From: Nitrospira sp.
Lineage (GTDB): Bacteria; Nitrospirota; Nitrospiria; Nitrospirales; Nitrospiraceae
Assembly: GCA_024760545.1 (NCBI GenBank)
Contig: CP060501.1
Span: 4,356,036-4,420,035, forward strand
Length of the DNA stretch: 64,000 nucleotides
Reading direction: 5' to 3'
Shown here: piece by piece, positions 1 through 10,288 of the stretch
Layout of the letters: the number at the start of each line of letters is the position of its first letter
Numbering within the stretch: position 1 is the first letter of the stretch
Notes under the pieces: model-generated
What the model was told of the DNA's origin: nothing
Seen by the model: the letters and a program-made list of their open reading frames with translations, nothing else
The model's database searches: none
Program-made: the position numbers and the translations under genes

Positions 1-233
1 GAGATCGTCGTCCAGGGTTGCTGAGTGCCGGGAATATACGCAACAAGGCATCCTTGTGGAAATGGAACGCGGCATGGGCGTCCAATTTGGCCTTTCTCCA
101 TTGCAAAGCTGCATGAAAGTTCCGTAGTCGCTCCAGCATCGTCGACCCTCTGTGCCTCAGCATCGAAGGAGAACGCCAAAGGCAGTAGAGAAATCGACAC
201 AAGAAAACTGAGCGTGACCTGTCGCTTGAACAT
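1..233 (-). CDS. Partial exported protein of unknown function (N-terminal part)
   Basis: An open minus-strand frame starts at ATG 233 and runs off the left window edge without a stop (77 codons seen). The first 28 residues form a good Sec signal peptide: Lys/Arg at positions 3-4, a hydrophobic core rich in Leu, Ser and Phe, then an Ala-Glu-Ala-Gln stretch suited to signal peptidase I. The mature part has Cys residues (ELSCSFAM, GRPCRVPF, QGCLVAY), so disulfides in the periplasm are possible. I do not recognise the family. It is divergent from the DGQHR gene with 95 bases between the two starts. Confidence 0.6.
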   Translation of the reverse strand, partial: MFKRQVTLSFLVSISLLPLAFSFDAEAQRVDDAGATTELSCSFAMEKGQIGRPCRVPFPQGCLVAYIPGTQQPWTTI

Positions 234-328
234 CGGTCCGGATGGTAGCACAGCCGATTGTCTTGCGGCCATGTGAGTGTGCGCGTAGAATCTTTCCGTC
301 AGGTTCTCTTTCAACCACTGGAGGCCCT

Positions 329-1441
329 ATGCTCGCCACGCGGATCAAGCAGAAAGAGGGCACGTTCTATTTTATCGCCTATAAAGCCGATGCGCTGTTG
401 GAAAAAGTTCGGTTCACGAGCCGTTACTATTTCGAGGGTGAAGAGATCGCACAAAGTAAGATCTCCGAACACGACGAGGTGGCGCAGTTCATCGCAGGAA
501 TCGAACGAAGCGAAAAAGGCTTTCAACGCGTTTTGAATCGGCAGAAGATCAAGCAGATCGTCAATTTTTTTGAGACCGTTGTGGCCCAGCCGATGATTCC
601 CGGCACGGTGTTGCTGTTTACCGATGAAACACTTCGATTCCAAAAAATGGACGACTCGGAGTCAATCGGTCACTTGAGCGAACCCAAGGGAAAGTATCTG
701 GTGATCGACGGACAACACCGCCTCGCCGGGCTTCACTTTTTCCATGAAAAACATCCCGATCAAAGCGCACAGGTCGAGGTGCCCTGCCTGTTGTTCGACG
801 GCCGGAGCGCGGATTTCGCCACGGAAATGTTCGTCATCATCAACTCCACTCACACGCGAATCAACCGATCGCATTTGGTCGATCTCTATGAAAAGGTGTC
901 ATGGGAAAGTCCGGAGAAGAAATTCGCCGCCAAAGTCGCCGATCTCATGTACGGCGAGCCGGACTCGCCGTTGCAGTATAAGATCAATCGGCTCGGAGGA
1001 CGGAGCAAACAGGAAAAGTGGATTCTGCAGTCCGAAGTCTTCAATGAGCTGTTGAAGGTCGTGACGGCCCATAAGCGCTGGATGGAGTCGCACCTTGGAA
1101 TGAAGCCCGATCGGTGTTATGCCCTGGTGCGCGATTACCTCAAAGGGGTGAAGGACGTCATGGGCGAGGTCTGGGGGCAGAACGAGCGGTATATGTTCAC
1201 TCGCGATGTGACACTCAAGGCGTTGATTCGTGTGCTGGATGATCTGATCGTGGATCGCAAGCTCATCAATGATTGGGACGAGCAACGCTCCCACAAGCCG
1301 TTTGCCGAGATCGTCAAGCCTTGGGCGCCTCTGACCAAGGACTTTCGTGCCGACGGCTTCTATGAGCGTTTCCCAGCCAAGGGGCAACTTGAACGAGTTC
1401 GGAAGATTCACCAGCGGTTGCTGGATGCGATTGTTGGATAA
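329..1441 (+). CDS. DGQHR-domain protein, DndB-like, orphan
   Basis: 370 residues from ATG 329, chosen because GGAGG lies just upstream; the frame opens earlier at 242 but that extension is low-complexity. The signature DGQHR sits at residues 127-131 (VIDGQHRLAGLHFF). This motif defines a family that includes DndB, the regulator linked to DNA phosphorothioation. No dndA/C/D/E genes are in the window, so this is an orphan member and its target is unknown. It is probably cytoplasmic, with no signal peptide or membrane segment. The next gene starts inside its last codons, so the two are likely co-translated. The family call is firm; a role in DNA modification or defence is only a possibility. 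Confidence 0.8.
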   Translation: MLATRIKQKEGTFYFIAYKADALLEKVRFTSRYYFEGEEIAQSKISEHDEVAQFIAGIERSEKGFQRVLNRQKIKQIVNFFETVVAQPMIPGTVLLFTDETLRFQKMDDSESIGHLSEPKGKYLVIDGQHRLAGLHFFHEKHPDQSAQVEVPCLLFDGRSADFATEMFVIINSTHTRINRSHLVDLYEKVSWESPEKKFAAKVADLMYGEPDSPLQYKINRLGGRSKQEKWILQSEVFNELLKVVTAHKRWMESHLGMKPDRCYALVRDYLKGVKDVMGEVWGQNERYMFTRDVTLKALIRVLDDLIVDRKLINDWDEQRSHKPFAEIVKPWAPLTKDFRADGFYERFPAKGQLERVRKIHQRLLDAIVG

Positions 1442-2026
1442 ACGAAGAGGACTATCACCGGTTCTTCTCTTGCTGCTGGTCTTTGCAGATCTTCAGTCCG
1501 CTGCGGTGTGGGGGGCTGTCACTTCGGTGGCAGCTGAAACCGACAGGTTAGAGGTCGCGGCAGAGTCCGGCGGAGGAGTGCGTGCGACGGCGCATGTGCT
1601 CTTCCCGGCGAGTCCGGCCGTGGTTCAGGCGCTGTTGACTGATTATCGACATTGGCCCGATCTCTTCGAAGTTCGAATGCGGGTGGCCGAGTTGAATGTC
1701 CGAGATGGAGTGGCCACGGTCGACCTTCGTATCGATCATGCGTTGATGCCCGGCGAGCACCGGCTGGTCACGGAGTCAAAGGCTTTGCCGGATGGCGGCC
1801 TCGTGACCGAGCTGAAGGGCGGAGACTTCAAGCGCTATCATCGAGTATGGAGACTCCAGCCTGCCGGAGAGGGAAGCCAGACACGCGCCGATTTTGAACT
1901 GGTCGTTGAGATCGAGTCCATGGTGCCGGATTGGCTCGTGGCGGTCGCCATGCGTCAGGAGTTGGAAGCGCATTTCCGCATCGTCAAACAGAAGGCGTTG
2001 GATCATTCCAAGCGGCCGGGAACTTG

Positions 2027-2027
<1 letters not shown>
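1425..2027 (+). CDS. Exported START/SRPBCC-like protein
   Basis: 200 residues. The start ATG 1425 overlaps the end of the DGQHR gene by 17 bases. The N-terminus has basic residues then a hydrophobic stretch (LSPVLLLLLVFADLQ), which reads as a signal peptide or anchor. The mature region carries features of the polyketide cyclase/START fold: an early motif around SPAVVQALLTDYRHWPDL and a C-terminal helix (VAVAMRQELEAHF). Such proteins bind hydrophobic ligands in a helix-grip cavity; the ligand cannot be read from sequence. The stop overlaps the thiE start as TGATG, so it is probably in one transcript with both neighbours. Confidence 0.65.
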
Positions 2028-3425
<1,398 letters not shown>

Positions 3426-3429
3426 TCAA

Positions 3430-4206
3430 TCAAAGATGTCTGCTGTCGCAGTTCCACACTTGTCCCGATACATCCTTGAGTTGGGCCAAGTGAACGATGG
3501 TACCGACGACTTCTTCGATGGCCGGCGGACGGCGTAACGCATGGTCGGGCCAGCCGTGTTCTTCCGGAAACAGGCCTTCGGTCAAGTCGGTCTTCTGCCA
3601 TCCCGGTAGTACGAGATTCACTCGAATATTCTGTGTGCCCCATTCCAGCGCGGCCGTTCTGACGAGTCCGATCAATCCGGCCTTCGAGGTTGCATATGCG
3701 CTCTGGCCGGTCGCGCCATGGAACCCTGTGTGGGAACCGATGACAATGATGGAGCCTCCACCGCGAACGAACAACTGCGGCGCAATCGCCCGCAGACAGT
3801 GGAACGTTCCCGTGAGATTGGTGGCGATGACGTTATCCCAGATTTCTTCTGAATGGCGCACAAGCAAGTCGCTTTGTCCGATTCCTGCGTTGCAGATGAA
3901 GGCCAGGGGACCAGACGAGCGATTGGCGAAAGTGTCGATCATGCGGCGTATGGATTCGGCTTCTCGAATATCCGCACAGTAGATGTCACCGGTTCCACCG
4001 GCTTTGACGACGCCGTCCAAGGTCGCTTCCGCCGCTGGTTTATTCCGATAGTAATGAACACCGACGTACCATCCGATCCTTCCAAACGCCTGACTGATGG
4101 CCCGACCGATGCCTCCGGAGGCTCCAGTGATCAGTGCAGCCGAATGGACAACGGCGTTGGTCGGCCGGTCCGCGACAGGAAATATTGACGATGTCGGAGA
4201 TTCCAT
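3430..4206 (-). CDS. Short-chain dehydrogenase/reductase, FabG-like
   Basis: 258 residues. Classical SDR: cofactor motif TGASGGIGRA near residue 28, NAG motif (FICNAGIG), catalytic Ser in VIGSHTGF and the YxxxK pair in SAYATSKAG. About 25 residues precede the Rossmann fold, slightly longer than FabG. It lies upstream of bioD on the same strand, so a role in making the pimeloyl precursor of biotin (a 3-oxoacyl reductase) is an attractive inference, but a housekeeping or unrelated reductase is equally consistent with the sequence. Confidence 0.8.
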   Translation of the reverse strand: MESPTSSIFPVADRPTNAVVHSAALITGASGGIGRAISQAFGRIGWYVGVHYYRNKPAAEATLDGVVKAGGTGDIYCADIREAESIRRMIDTFANRSSGPLAFICNAGIGQSDLLVRHSEEIWDNVIATNLTGTFHCLRAIAPQLFVRGGGSIIVIGSHTGFHGATGQSAYATSKAGLIGLVRTAALEWGTQNIRVNLVLPGWQKTDLTEGLFPEEHGWPDHALRRPPAIEEVVGTIVHLAQLKDVSGQVWNCDSRHL

Positions 4207-4342
4207 GCGGAGCGAATTATGCGGGGAGTAACCGCCGAAGGCAAGCGGAGGTCGAGCCCTGGAACAGTCTCTAGAAATGCCGGCGGCTTGCCGCTATCGG
4301 GATTCCTGTGGTACCGTCAAACTCAGTATTTGGAGCATCATT

Positions 4343-5239
4343 ATGGTGAGACGTAGACTGGCTGTGCGAGTGGCTCTGACAGTGGGAATCTGCTTGCTCC
4401 TGGGGCTTTACCCCTGGCCCAACTCGGTTGGTGCAGAGGAGGCGCTGACGATCCAAAAGTCTGAGGAGTATTTCCCTGACACGCTCGGAAGTCGCTGGAC
4501 CTATCGTGGTCAGATCAGCGAGGGCCCGCTTCAGACCATCGAACTGAAATTTTTCACAAATGTGTCGACGGTTTCAGGAACCAAGACGATCAATGGTGTT
4601 GCCGTGACGGTGTTCCATGACACCAATCCGGGAGATCATGGACCATCGGATAGTTTCTATCGGAGAGACGCAGTCGGCATTGTGTACTATGGGTCGGACC
4701 CCGGAACACCACTGGAGAAACAGATTACGCCGTATCAGATTTTCCGATTTCCCCTTAAAGTACCGTCTTCGTTTCAACAGTTTGACCGTATGGGGGTGGA
4801 TTTCGGCAGCGACATGGATCGGGACGGAACTGATGAAAAAGTCGATGTCCAGGGATGGAGTAAGGTGGTCGCTCGCGAAACCATCACGGTCCCGGCCGGT
4901 ACGTTTCAGGACGCGATTAAAGTGGAAGCACGGATGAACATGAAGATTCGTTTGTCGGGCAGCCGCCGGACCGTTTCAGGAATAGATGTGATGACGGCCT
5001 GGTTCGCGAAGGGCGTCGGGTTGGTGAAATATTCGGAGCGACAGGAACTATCCGCCGTCAAAGAGGACCGCGGCGTCGTGACGGAAATCACGGAAGAGCT
5101 TGAGGAACACGATATCAAACCTCTGAAGGCTTCATTGAGCGGATTCGAATCCTCGGCGGAGGGTATTCTCGCTGATCACTCTGGTAATCATGAACTGAGT
5201 CAGGTAATCCTCCCCGCCGGCTTTCGCCCCCATCCCTGA
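4343..5239 (+). CDS. Exported protein of unknown function
   Basis: 298 residues from ATG 4343, preceded by TTTGGAG at an 8-base spacing; an earlier in-frame ATG at 4277 lacks this. The first 31 residues form a signal peptide ending near SVGAEE. The body is beta-rich and contains YFPDTLGSRWTYRG and a VPAGTFQDAIKVEARM segment, a layout seen in uncharacterised exported proteins that start with a similar 'simple text of length and weight' core. The last 36 residues are read antisense to the natural C-terminus of PutA (108-base overlap), so the tail may be a recent extension. Function unknown. Confidence 0.7.
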   Translation: MVRRRLAVRVALTVGICLLLGLYPWPNSVGAEEALTIQKSEEYFPDTLGSRWTYRGQISEGPLQTIELKFFTNVSTVSGTKTINGVAVTVFHDTNPGDHGPSDSFYRRDAVGIVYYGSDPGTPLEKQITPYQIFRFPLKVPSSFQQFDRMGVDFGSDMDRDGTDEKVDVQGWSKVVARETITVPAGTFQDAIKVEARMNMKIRLSGSRRTVSGIDVMTAWFAKGVGLVKYSERQELSAVKEDRGVVTEITEELEEHDIKPLKASLSGFESSAEGILADHSGNHELSQVILPAGFRPHP

Positions 5240-8080
5240 GAAGCGATGCCCTCCGAAGGGCTGACGAGAGACCAAGGCGCCTGTGATCGGCCGATTCAAG
5301 TAGAGGTTTCCGACGTCGAATTCCTCCCGCGCTTTGGCAAGACTAGCCGGACTCCTGGCATACACCCCTCCGGTTAACGCATAATCGGTTCCGTTGGCCA
5401 ACCGAATCGCATTGGCGAAGCTCTCCGCCTTCATGACTGCCAACACCGGTCCAAAGATCTCCTCTTGCGCCAAACGGTGGTGCGGTTGGATATCGACAAA
5501 CACCGTGGGTCCGATGAAATACCCATTCTGGTCCACGGTTCGTTGCACAAGCAGCCGGCCTTCCTCCTGACCACGCGAAATATATTGTTGGATGCTTGCT
5601 TGGGCTCGTGCATCGATCACCGGTCCCACCTTAGTGCCCGGCTTCCAAGGATCGCCGACTTCCACGCTCAGGACCGCTTCGCGCAGACGGGCCACGAAGG
5701 AGTCATAGATTGCACGATGCACGATCACCCGCGAGCAGGCCGAGCACTTTTGTCCCGCGTAGCCTGAGAATGATGTCATAACACCGGCGATCGCTTCGTC
5801 GAGATCCGCCGTCTCATCGACAATGATGGCATTTTTCCCGCCCATCTCTGCGATGACCCGCTTGACCATGCGCTCCCCTGAGCGGACATGCGACGCTTCG
5901 CTGAGAATGCGAAGCCCCGCGGCTTTTGATCCGGTAAACGCGATCGTGACGACATCGGGATGCGCCACGAGGGCTTGTCCTATTTCCGGTCCGCCCGGAA
6001 GGCACGTCAAACAACCGGCCGGTACGCCTGCCTCGATCAACATGTCGGTGAGCAGAATCCCCAGACCGGACGACCGTTCCGATGGTTTGAAGAGGACAGG
6101 ATTACCGGTCACGAGCGCTGCCGAGACCATTCCCGTCGGGATGGCGAGTGGAAAGTTCCATGGCGCGATGACTGTGGTTAGGCCGCGTGGACTATAGGTG
6201 CGCTGGTTGAGTTCTCCCGGATGGGTGCCTAACCGCGACGGTGGTGCGAGACGGTCCATTTCGTCGGCGTAGTAGCGGAGAAAGTCGATGGCTTCAGCAA
6301 CATCGGCATCAGCGTCACGCCAAGGCTTGCCGACTTCAAAGATTTCCCAGGCCGCAAGTTCATAGCGGCGGCGACTCATTGTGGAGGCAGCTTTGCGCAG
6401 AATTTCCGACCGATCTTTCGGATCTGTCTGCCGCCAGGCGTCCCCTTGTTTTAGCGCGCATTCGATAATATTGCCCAGATCGGACACCGACGCACTCGGC
6501 ACTTGGGCCACGATTTCATCCGGTTGCGAAGGATTGCGGGATTCCAATAACGGACCGGTCAGTCCTCCCTCCGTGACCCTGACTTCCCGTCGGCGACCGA
6601 GCTGAGACCGAACCGATACAATCGCCGCTTGCATGGCTGTCCGAGTCGTGGCCTGAGAAAAGTCACTATGCGGCTCATTGTTGAACACCGGTGGAATGCT
6701 CACTGATGAACGGCGAGCGTCGGTCGGGACGGTCGGTGGGGCGAGCAACCGGGTGAGCGGTTGGGATTCCACATACTCCTTTTGCAGGAACGATTCATTG
6801 GACGTATTTTCCAACAGTCGCCGAACCAAATACGCCATGCCGGGGAGTAACCGTCCGGCGGGGGTATACAAGCGGACACGACGACCCAATTTCACCATGG
6901 CTTGTTGGAACGGCTCGGCCATACCGAAGATCATCTGGTATTCTCGGGCTTCAGGCGCCAGGCCGAGCGATTCAGCGTGGGCTTCTACAGCTGCCAAGGT
7001 GCGAAGGTTGTGCGTGCCGAAGGCGGGGCGGATCAGATCGGCATGTCGAAGCAGCACCGGAATCAATCGTTCGTAATTGAGGTCGGTTTCCGCTTTGTGT
7101 TCAAAAAGGGGAACCGGCCAACCGGCTTGTCGATATCGGACGGTGTCTGAATCCCAATAGGCTCCCTTGACCAGTCGGATCGTGATCGGCATGCCGCGCG
7201 TGCGGACCCAGGCCAGCAAGTCCTCGACGTCTTGTTCGGTTTCTTGATGATAGGCCTGCAGCGCAAGCCCGGCGTAGGGATAGGTCCGATAGGCGGGCTC
7301 GGCAAAGAGCCGTTTGAAAATGTCCAAGATCAGAGTCTTCGTTTCTGCTTGCTCCATATCGAAAATGAGGCCGGCGGAGAGCGATCGCGCCCGGTCCACC
7401 AGCGGACGGAGGCGCACGGCGATCGAGTCGTAACTTCCATCGGGATCGATCGGATCCAGTCGTGACGAGAGGGCGGAAATCTTGAGTGAAAGCTGTACAC
7501 GCGGAATCGGCCCCAGATGGTCTCGCTCAAGCAGGGGAGCGGAGGGCCACGCTTCGGCTGCTTTCCCAAGCTCGTTCAAAGCGTTCAGGCATTGATCACG
7601 GTAGTGATCGGCCTCCAGCTCGCTGATCGTGGCTTCTCCCAACAGATCGACGGAGGAGGCCCGACCTTCCTTCCATAACTGGGACAAGACTGGAACCGCT
7701 TCTTCGATCGAAGCGCCGGCGATAAAGGTCCTCGCCATTTGTTCGACCTGTTTTCTGATCGATTTGCCTGCGAGACGTGCGCCGATGCCGGTAGAGGACG
7801 CTGCCTTCAATCCCCATTGAAGTCCAAACAGCTCGCTGCCTGATCGGCCGAAATACTCTTCGGCGAGCGAGACGACTCGTTCGTCATCTTGAATGACAGG
7901 AAGAACATCGATGAAGTGAAACAAGCGTGTCTTGAACGAGGCGTCCTTCATAGCTAAATTGATTGCCGAATGGGACCACCAGCGACCGTCGAAGAGGGAG
8001 GGCGAAAGGCCGGTGGAGAGCTGTGCGAGCCGCTCGCCGATACGAACGATGGCCGGCTCAAATGAAGGCGACGTGGTCAT
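5132..8080 (-). CDS. putA: Bifunctional proline dehydrogenase / P5C dehydrogenase
   Basis: 982 residues, the size of short (type B) PutA without the DNA-binding domain. The N-terminal half is the FAD proline dehydrogenase barrel (SLKISALSSRLDP, RLVKGAYWDSD, FGTHNLRT, ending YTPAGRLLPGMAYLVRRLLEN). The C-terminal half is an aldehyde dehydrogenase: APWNFPLAIP, FTGSKAAGL, general base in AEMGGKNA, catalytic Cys in GQKCSACSR, and EEIFGPVL. It converts proline to glutamate, passing electrons to the quinone pool and NAD. The end (KAGGEDYLTQFMITR...) is typical of PutA, so the stop is natural. An SD (AGGTG) and a good promoter precede ATG 8080. Confidence 0.96.
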   Translation of the reverse strand: MTTSPSFEPAIVRIGERLAQLSTGLSPSLFDGRWWSHSAINLAMKDASFKTRLFHFIDVLPVIQDDERVVSLAEEYFGRSGSELFGLQWGLKAASSTGIGARLAGKSIRKQVEQMARTFIAGASIEEAVPVLSQLWKEGRASSVDLLGEATISELEADHYRDQCLNALNELGKAAEAWPSAPLLERDHLGPIPRVQLSLKISALSSRLDPIDPDGSYDSIAVRLRPLVDRARSLSAGLIFDMEQAETKTLILDIFKRLFAEPAYRTYPYAGLALQAYHQETEQDVEDLLAWVRTRGMPITIRLVKGAYWDSDTVRYRQAGWPVPLFEHKAETDLNYERLIPVLLRHADLIRPAFGTHNLRTLAAVEAHAESLGLAPEAREYQMIFGMAEPFQQAMVKLGRRVRLYTPAGRLLPGMAYLVRRLLENTSNESFLQKEYVESQPLTRLLAPPTVPTDARRSSVSIPPVFNNEPHSDFSQATTRTAMQAAIVSVRSQLGRRREVRVTEGGLTGPLLESRNPSQPDEIVAQVPSASVSDLGNIIECALKQGDAWRQTDPKDRSEILRKAASTMSRRRYELAAWEIFEVGKPWRDADADVAEAIDFLRYYADEMDRLAPPSRLGTHPGELNQRTYSPRGLTTVIAPWNFPLAIPTGMVSAALVTGNPVLFKPSERSSGLGILLTDMLIEAGVPAGCLTCLPGGPEIGQALVAHPDVVTIAFTGSKAAGLRILSEASHVRSGERMVKRVIAEMGGKNAIIVDETADLDEAIAGVMTSFSGYAGQKCSACSRVIVHRAIYDSFVARLREAVLSVEVGDPWKPGTKVGPVIDARAQASIQQYISRGQEEGRLLVQRTVDQNGYFIGPTVFVDIQPHHRLAQEEIFGPVLAVMKAESFANAIRLANGTDYALTGGVYARSPASLAKAREEFDVGNLYLNRPITGALVSRQPFGGHRFSGMGAKAGGEDYLTQFMITRVISENTLRRGFESAQ

Positions 8081-8114
8081 CGAGGCACCTGAAATATTGA
8101 CTCCGTTTGACTTC

Positions 8115-8142
8115 AGTATACATGCCTAACGACCGATGTCCA
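8115..8142 (-). promoter_or_regulatory. Sigma70-type promoter for putA
   Basis: On the minus strand, -35 TGGACA (8137-8142), a 16-base spacer and -10 TATACT (8115-8120) preceded by TG. Expected transcription start near 8108, about 28 bases before the putA ATG. Confidence 0.6.
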
Positions 8143-8302
8143 TGGCTTCGGCTTCCCCAGTCGGTTATAAAGCGATGGTCCAACCGACCCATTTCATTTC
8201 ACGCATCGCATCGCTTAAGATGATGCAGTACACTTTATGTCGGCTTGACCAGGCGTCTCAGAATATGGCGACGGTCGAGCACAATCGCATGGGAGAATAC
8301 GT

Positions 8303-9178
8303 ATGGCTGACGAACATGCTCATGGGGCCGAGCAGCCCCAGGCAAAAGATACATTGATCCCCGGGGTCAAACACGTCATTGCGATCAGCAGCGGTAAAGG
8401 AGGCGTCGGCAAGTCGACCGTTGCATCGAATCTGGCCTGTGCAATGGCATTGGCCGGGGCGAAAGTTGGATTGTTAGATGCTGATCTCTACGGCCCCAAT
8501 ATTCCCATGATGATGGGCAGCACGACCGGACCGGAACAGAAGGACGGTAAAATTGTGCCTGTCGAGAGTTACGGGGTGAAGCTGATCTCCATGGCATTTC
8601 TGGTGCCTGAAGAAGCCCCACTCGTGTGGCGCGGGCCGATGGTGCACCAGTATCTGCAAGCGTTTTTCCGGGATGTGCTGTGGGGAGAGTTAGACTATCT
8701 GCTCATCGACCTGCCGCCGGGTACCGGTGATGTGCAACTCTCGTTGTCGCAAATGGTGCCGTTGGCCGGGGCGATTACGGTCACAACGCCGCAAGAGGTG
8801 GCTCTCTATGACGTCCGCAAGGGGATGGGCATGTTCCAGAAGGTGAACGTTCCGCTTCTAGGAATCGTGGAAAACATGAGCTACTTCGTGTGCGGTCATT
8901 GCGGTGAGCGGACGGAGATTTTCTCGTATGGTGGAGGTGAGCGGGCGGCGGCGAAGGTCGGTGTGCCGTTTCTTGGACGGATCCCGATTGATCCGGCCAT
9001 TCGGGATGGCGGAGATACCGGCCATCCGATCGTGATGGCCAATCCGGCATCTCCCCAAGCCGCGGCCTTCCGCGATATTGCGAAGAAGATCATGGAAGAG
9101 CTGAGATCGGATGGGAAAAGTGGCTCTTCTATTGATAGTTTGCTCAAGAAGATCAAGCAACCGTTTAAGACTAATTGA
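8303..9178 (+). CDS. mrp: Mrp/NBP35-type Fe-S cluster carrier ATPase
   Basis: 291 residues, ATG 8303 with GGAG upstream. P-loop NTPase of the Mrp/NBP35 (ApbC) class: deviant Walker A SSGKGGVGKST, DADLYGPNIP, DLPPGTGDVQL, and the CxxC pair in YFVCGHCGERTEIF that bridges a 4Fe-4S cluster between monomers. The N-terminal MIP18/DUF59 domain found in many Mrp proteins is absent. Its job is to assemble and transfer Fe-S clusters in the cytoplasm. The gene leads a same-strand run with a Rieske protein, two unknown proteins and LipA, itself a two-cluster enzyme. Confidence 0.93.
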   Translation: MADEHAHGAEQPQAKDTLIPGVKHVIAISSGKGGVGKSTVASNLACAMALAGAKVGLLDADLYGPNIPMMMGSTTGPEQKDGKIVPVESYGVKLISMAFLVPEEAPLVWRGPMVHQYLQAFFRDVLWGELDYLLIDLPPGTGDVQLSLSQMVPLAGAITVTTPQEVALYDVRKGMGMFQKVNVPLLGIVENMSYFVCGHCGERTEIFSYGGGERAAAKVGVPFLGRIPIDPAIRDGGDTGHPIVMANPASPQAAAFRDIAKKIMEELRSDGKSGSSIDSLLKKIKQPFKTN

Positions 9179-9202
9179 TCGGTAACATTTCGGAGGGAAG
9201 GA

Positions 9203-9508
9203 ATGGCCGAGTTCATACGCATAGCAGCGGTAGCCGATGTGAAGCCGGGACACGGTGTTGTGGCGGAAGTAAACGGGAAGAGTCTGGCAGTATTTAATGT
9301 AGAAGGAGATATCCGTGCCATCGACAATACCTGCTGTCATCGCGAGGGTCCATTGGGAGAAGGAGAGTTGGAAGGGAATGTCGTGACCTGTCCTTGGCAT
9401 GGATGGCAATTCAACGTGACAACCGGCGCCTGCCTGAATAATCCATCCGCAAAGGTGCTGGCCTATGAGGTACAAATCGAAGGCGATGATGTGAAAGTAT
9501 TACTTTAG
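9203..9508 (+). CDS. Rieske 2Fe-2S ferredoxin-like protein
   Basis: 101 residues with AGGGAAGG as SD. The cluster ligands are present as CxH (CCHREGPLG) and CxxH (CPWHGWQF), spaced as in soluble Rieske ferredoxins of the NirD/BphF kind. There is no signal peptide or membrane anchor, so it is a cytoplasmic electron carrier. It lies 24 bases after mrp. Its redox partner is not shown by the sequence; the setting suggests Fe-S or lipoate metabolism rather than a ring-hydroxylating oxygenase, as no oxygenase genes are nearby. Confidence 0.9.
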   Translation: MAEFIRIAAVADVKPGHGVVAEVNGKSLAVFNVEGDIRAIDNTCCHREGPLGEGELEGNVVTCPWHGWQFNVTTGACLNNPSAKVLAYEVQIEGDDVKVLL

Positions 9509-9553
9509 GTATGAACGAGTCTGAAAGGACGAGCAGGGCAAGGAACTGAGGCC

Positions 9554-9919
9554 ATGGCCATTTCTCCTGAAGATCAGACCGAGATCGCGGCGGCGCTCGT
9601 GCGTCTCTACGTCTTTCTCACGCAGTACCTGGATCGTTGCTTCGATGACGCCGCTCGGAACAACTATCCGGATTCCGAACTGCAGACGCACCTCAATGAG
9701 ACACGCCGACAGCTCATGGAAATCCTGTCGGTCAATCCTGTCGTGAAGAGGAAGCTCGCCGAAGAGTGTGACCGAATTCTGACGCTGGGTGCCGCGTGTT
9801 TAAAAGCCGGTTCGGCCGATACGAAGACTCGCGAGGCGATCCAAGCTGAACGGGCCGTGCTCAAGAACAAGACCATCGCGCTCAGCGACGTCGTGGCCGT
9901 CTTCAGAGCGCTAGCATAA
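9554..9919 (+). CDS. Unknown mostly helical protein
   Basis: 121 residues, no signal peptide. Predicted to be nearly all helical: ETRRQLMEILSVNPVVKRKL and EAIQAERAVLKNKTIAL. Three scattered Cys (in DRCFDD, EECDRIL, AACLKAG) do not form a clear metal motif. It is not a family I recognise. It sits between the Rieske gene and another unknown gene (3-base gap), all in the mrp-lipA run, so a helper function in Fe-S or lipoate metabolism is a guess from position only. Confidence 0.65.
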   Translation: MAISPEDQTEIAAALVRLYVFLTQYLDRCFDDAARNNYPDSELQTHLNETRRQLMEILSVNPVVKRKLAEECDRILTLGAACLKAGSADTKTREAIQAERAVLKNKTIALSDVVAVFRALA

Positions 9920-9922
9920 ATA

Positions 9923-10288
9923 ATGGGGCAGGTGGGGTTCGACAGACATCAGCTTGCCGGGTTGGATGACCGCGAACGGGGATTCAGCCGGCCGGTCGAG
10001 TTCGAGCGAGCGGGGGAAGGTTATCGGGCCGTCTTGCGGTATGAAACCGTCCGTGTCACGACGGAGATACAGCAGACCTCAGACGAAGCACTCACCGTTT
10101 TGATCCAGATCTTACATGCTCAGGGATACAGACAACTCAAGACTCAAATGAGTTTTCGCAACGGTGTCTATCTCGGTTCCCAGGAACTCTGGGTGGAGTA
10201 TCCGGATCCGCCGCAAGCCGAGCCGGCGCAACGTGGTTTTTTTGATAAAATCAAGGACTGGCTTAGGCCTCGCTCGGTGAATGGATAA
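9923..10288 (+). CDS. Unknown small cytoplasmic protein
   Basis: 121 residues. Mixed alpha/beta with a core RYETVRVTTEIQQTSDEALTVLI that suggests a strand-turn-helix, then a basic, proline-containing tail (FFDKIKDWLRPRS). No known motif is visible. The gene starts 3 bases after the previous stop and its last 8 bases overlap the lipA start (ATGGATAA), so it is almost certainly translated with its neighbours. Function unknown. Confidence 0.65.
   Translation: MGQVGFDRHQLAGLDDRERGFSRPVEFERAGEGYRAVLRYETVRVTTEIQQTSDEALTVLIQILHAQGYRQLKTQMSFRNGVYLGSQELWVEYPDPPQAEPAQRGFFDKIKDWLRPRSVNG

Noticed and set aside
25-276. 83-codon plus-strand frame at the left edge
   Set aside because: It is antisense to a minus-strand frame with a good signal peptide, and has no SD.
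1931-2026. Longer ThiE start at 1931
   Set aside because: The extension overlaps the START-like gene and lacks ThiE similarity; ATG 2027 couples to the previous stop.
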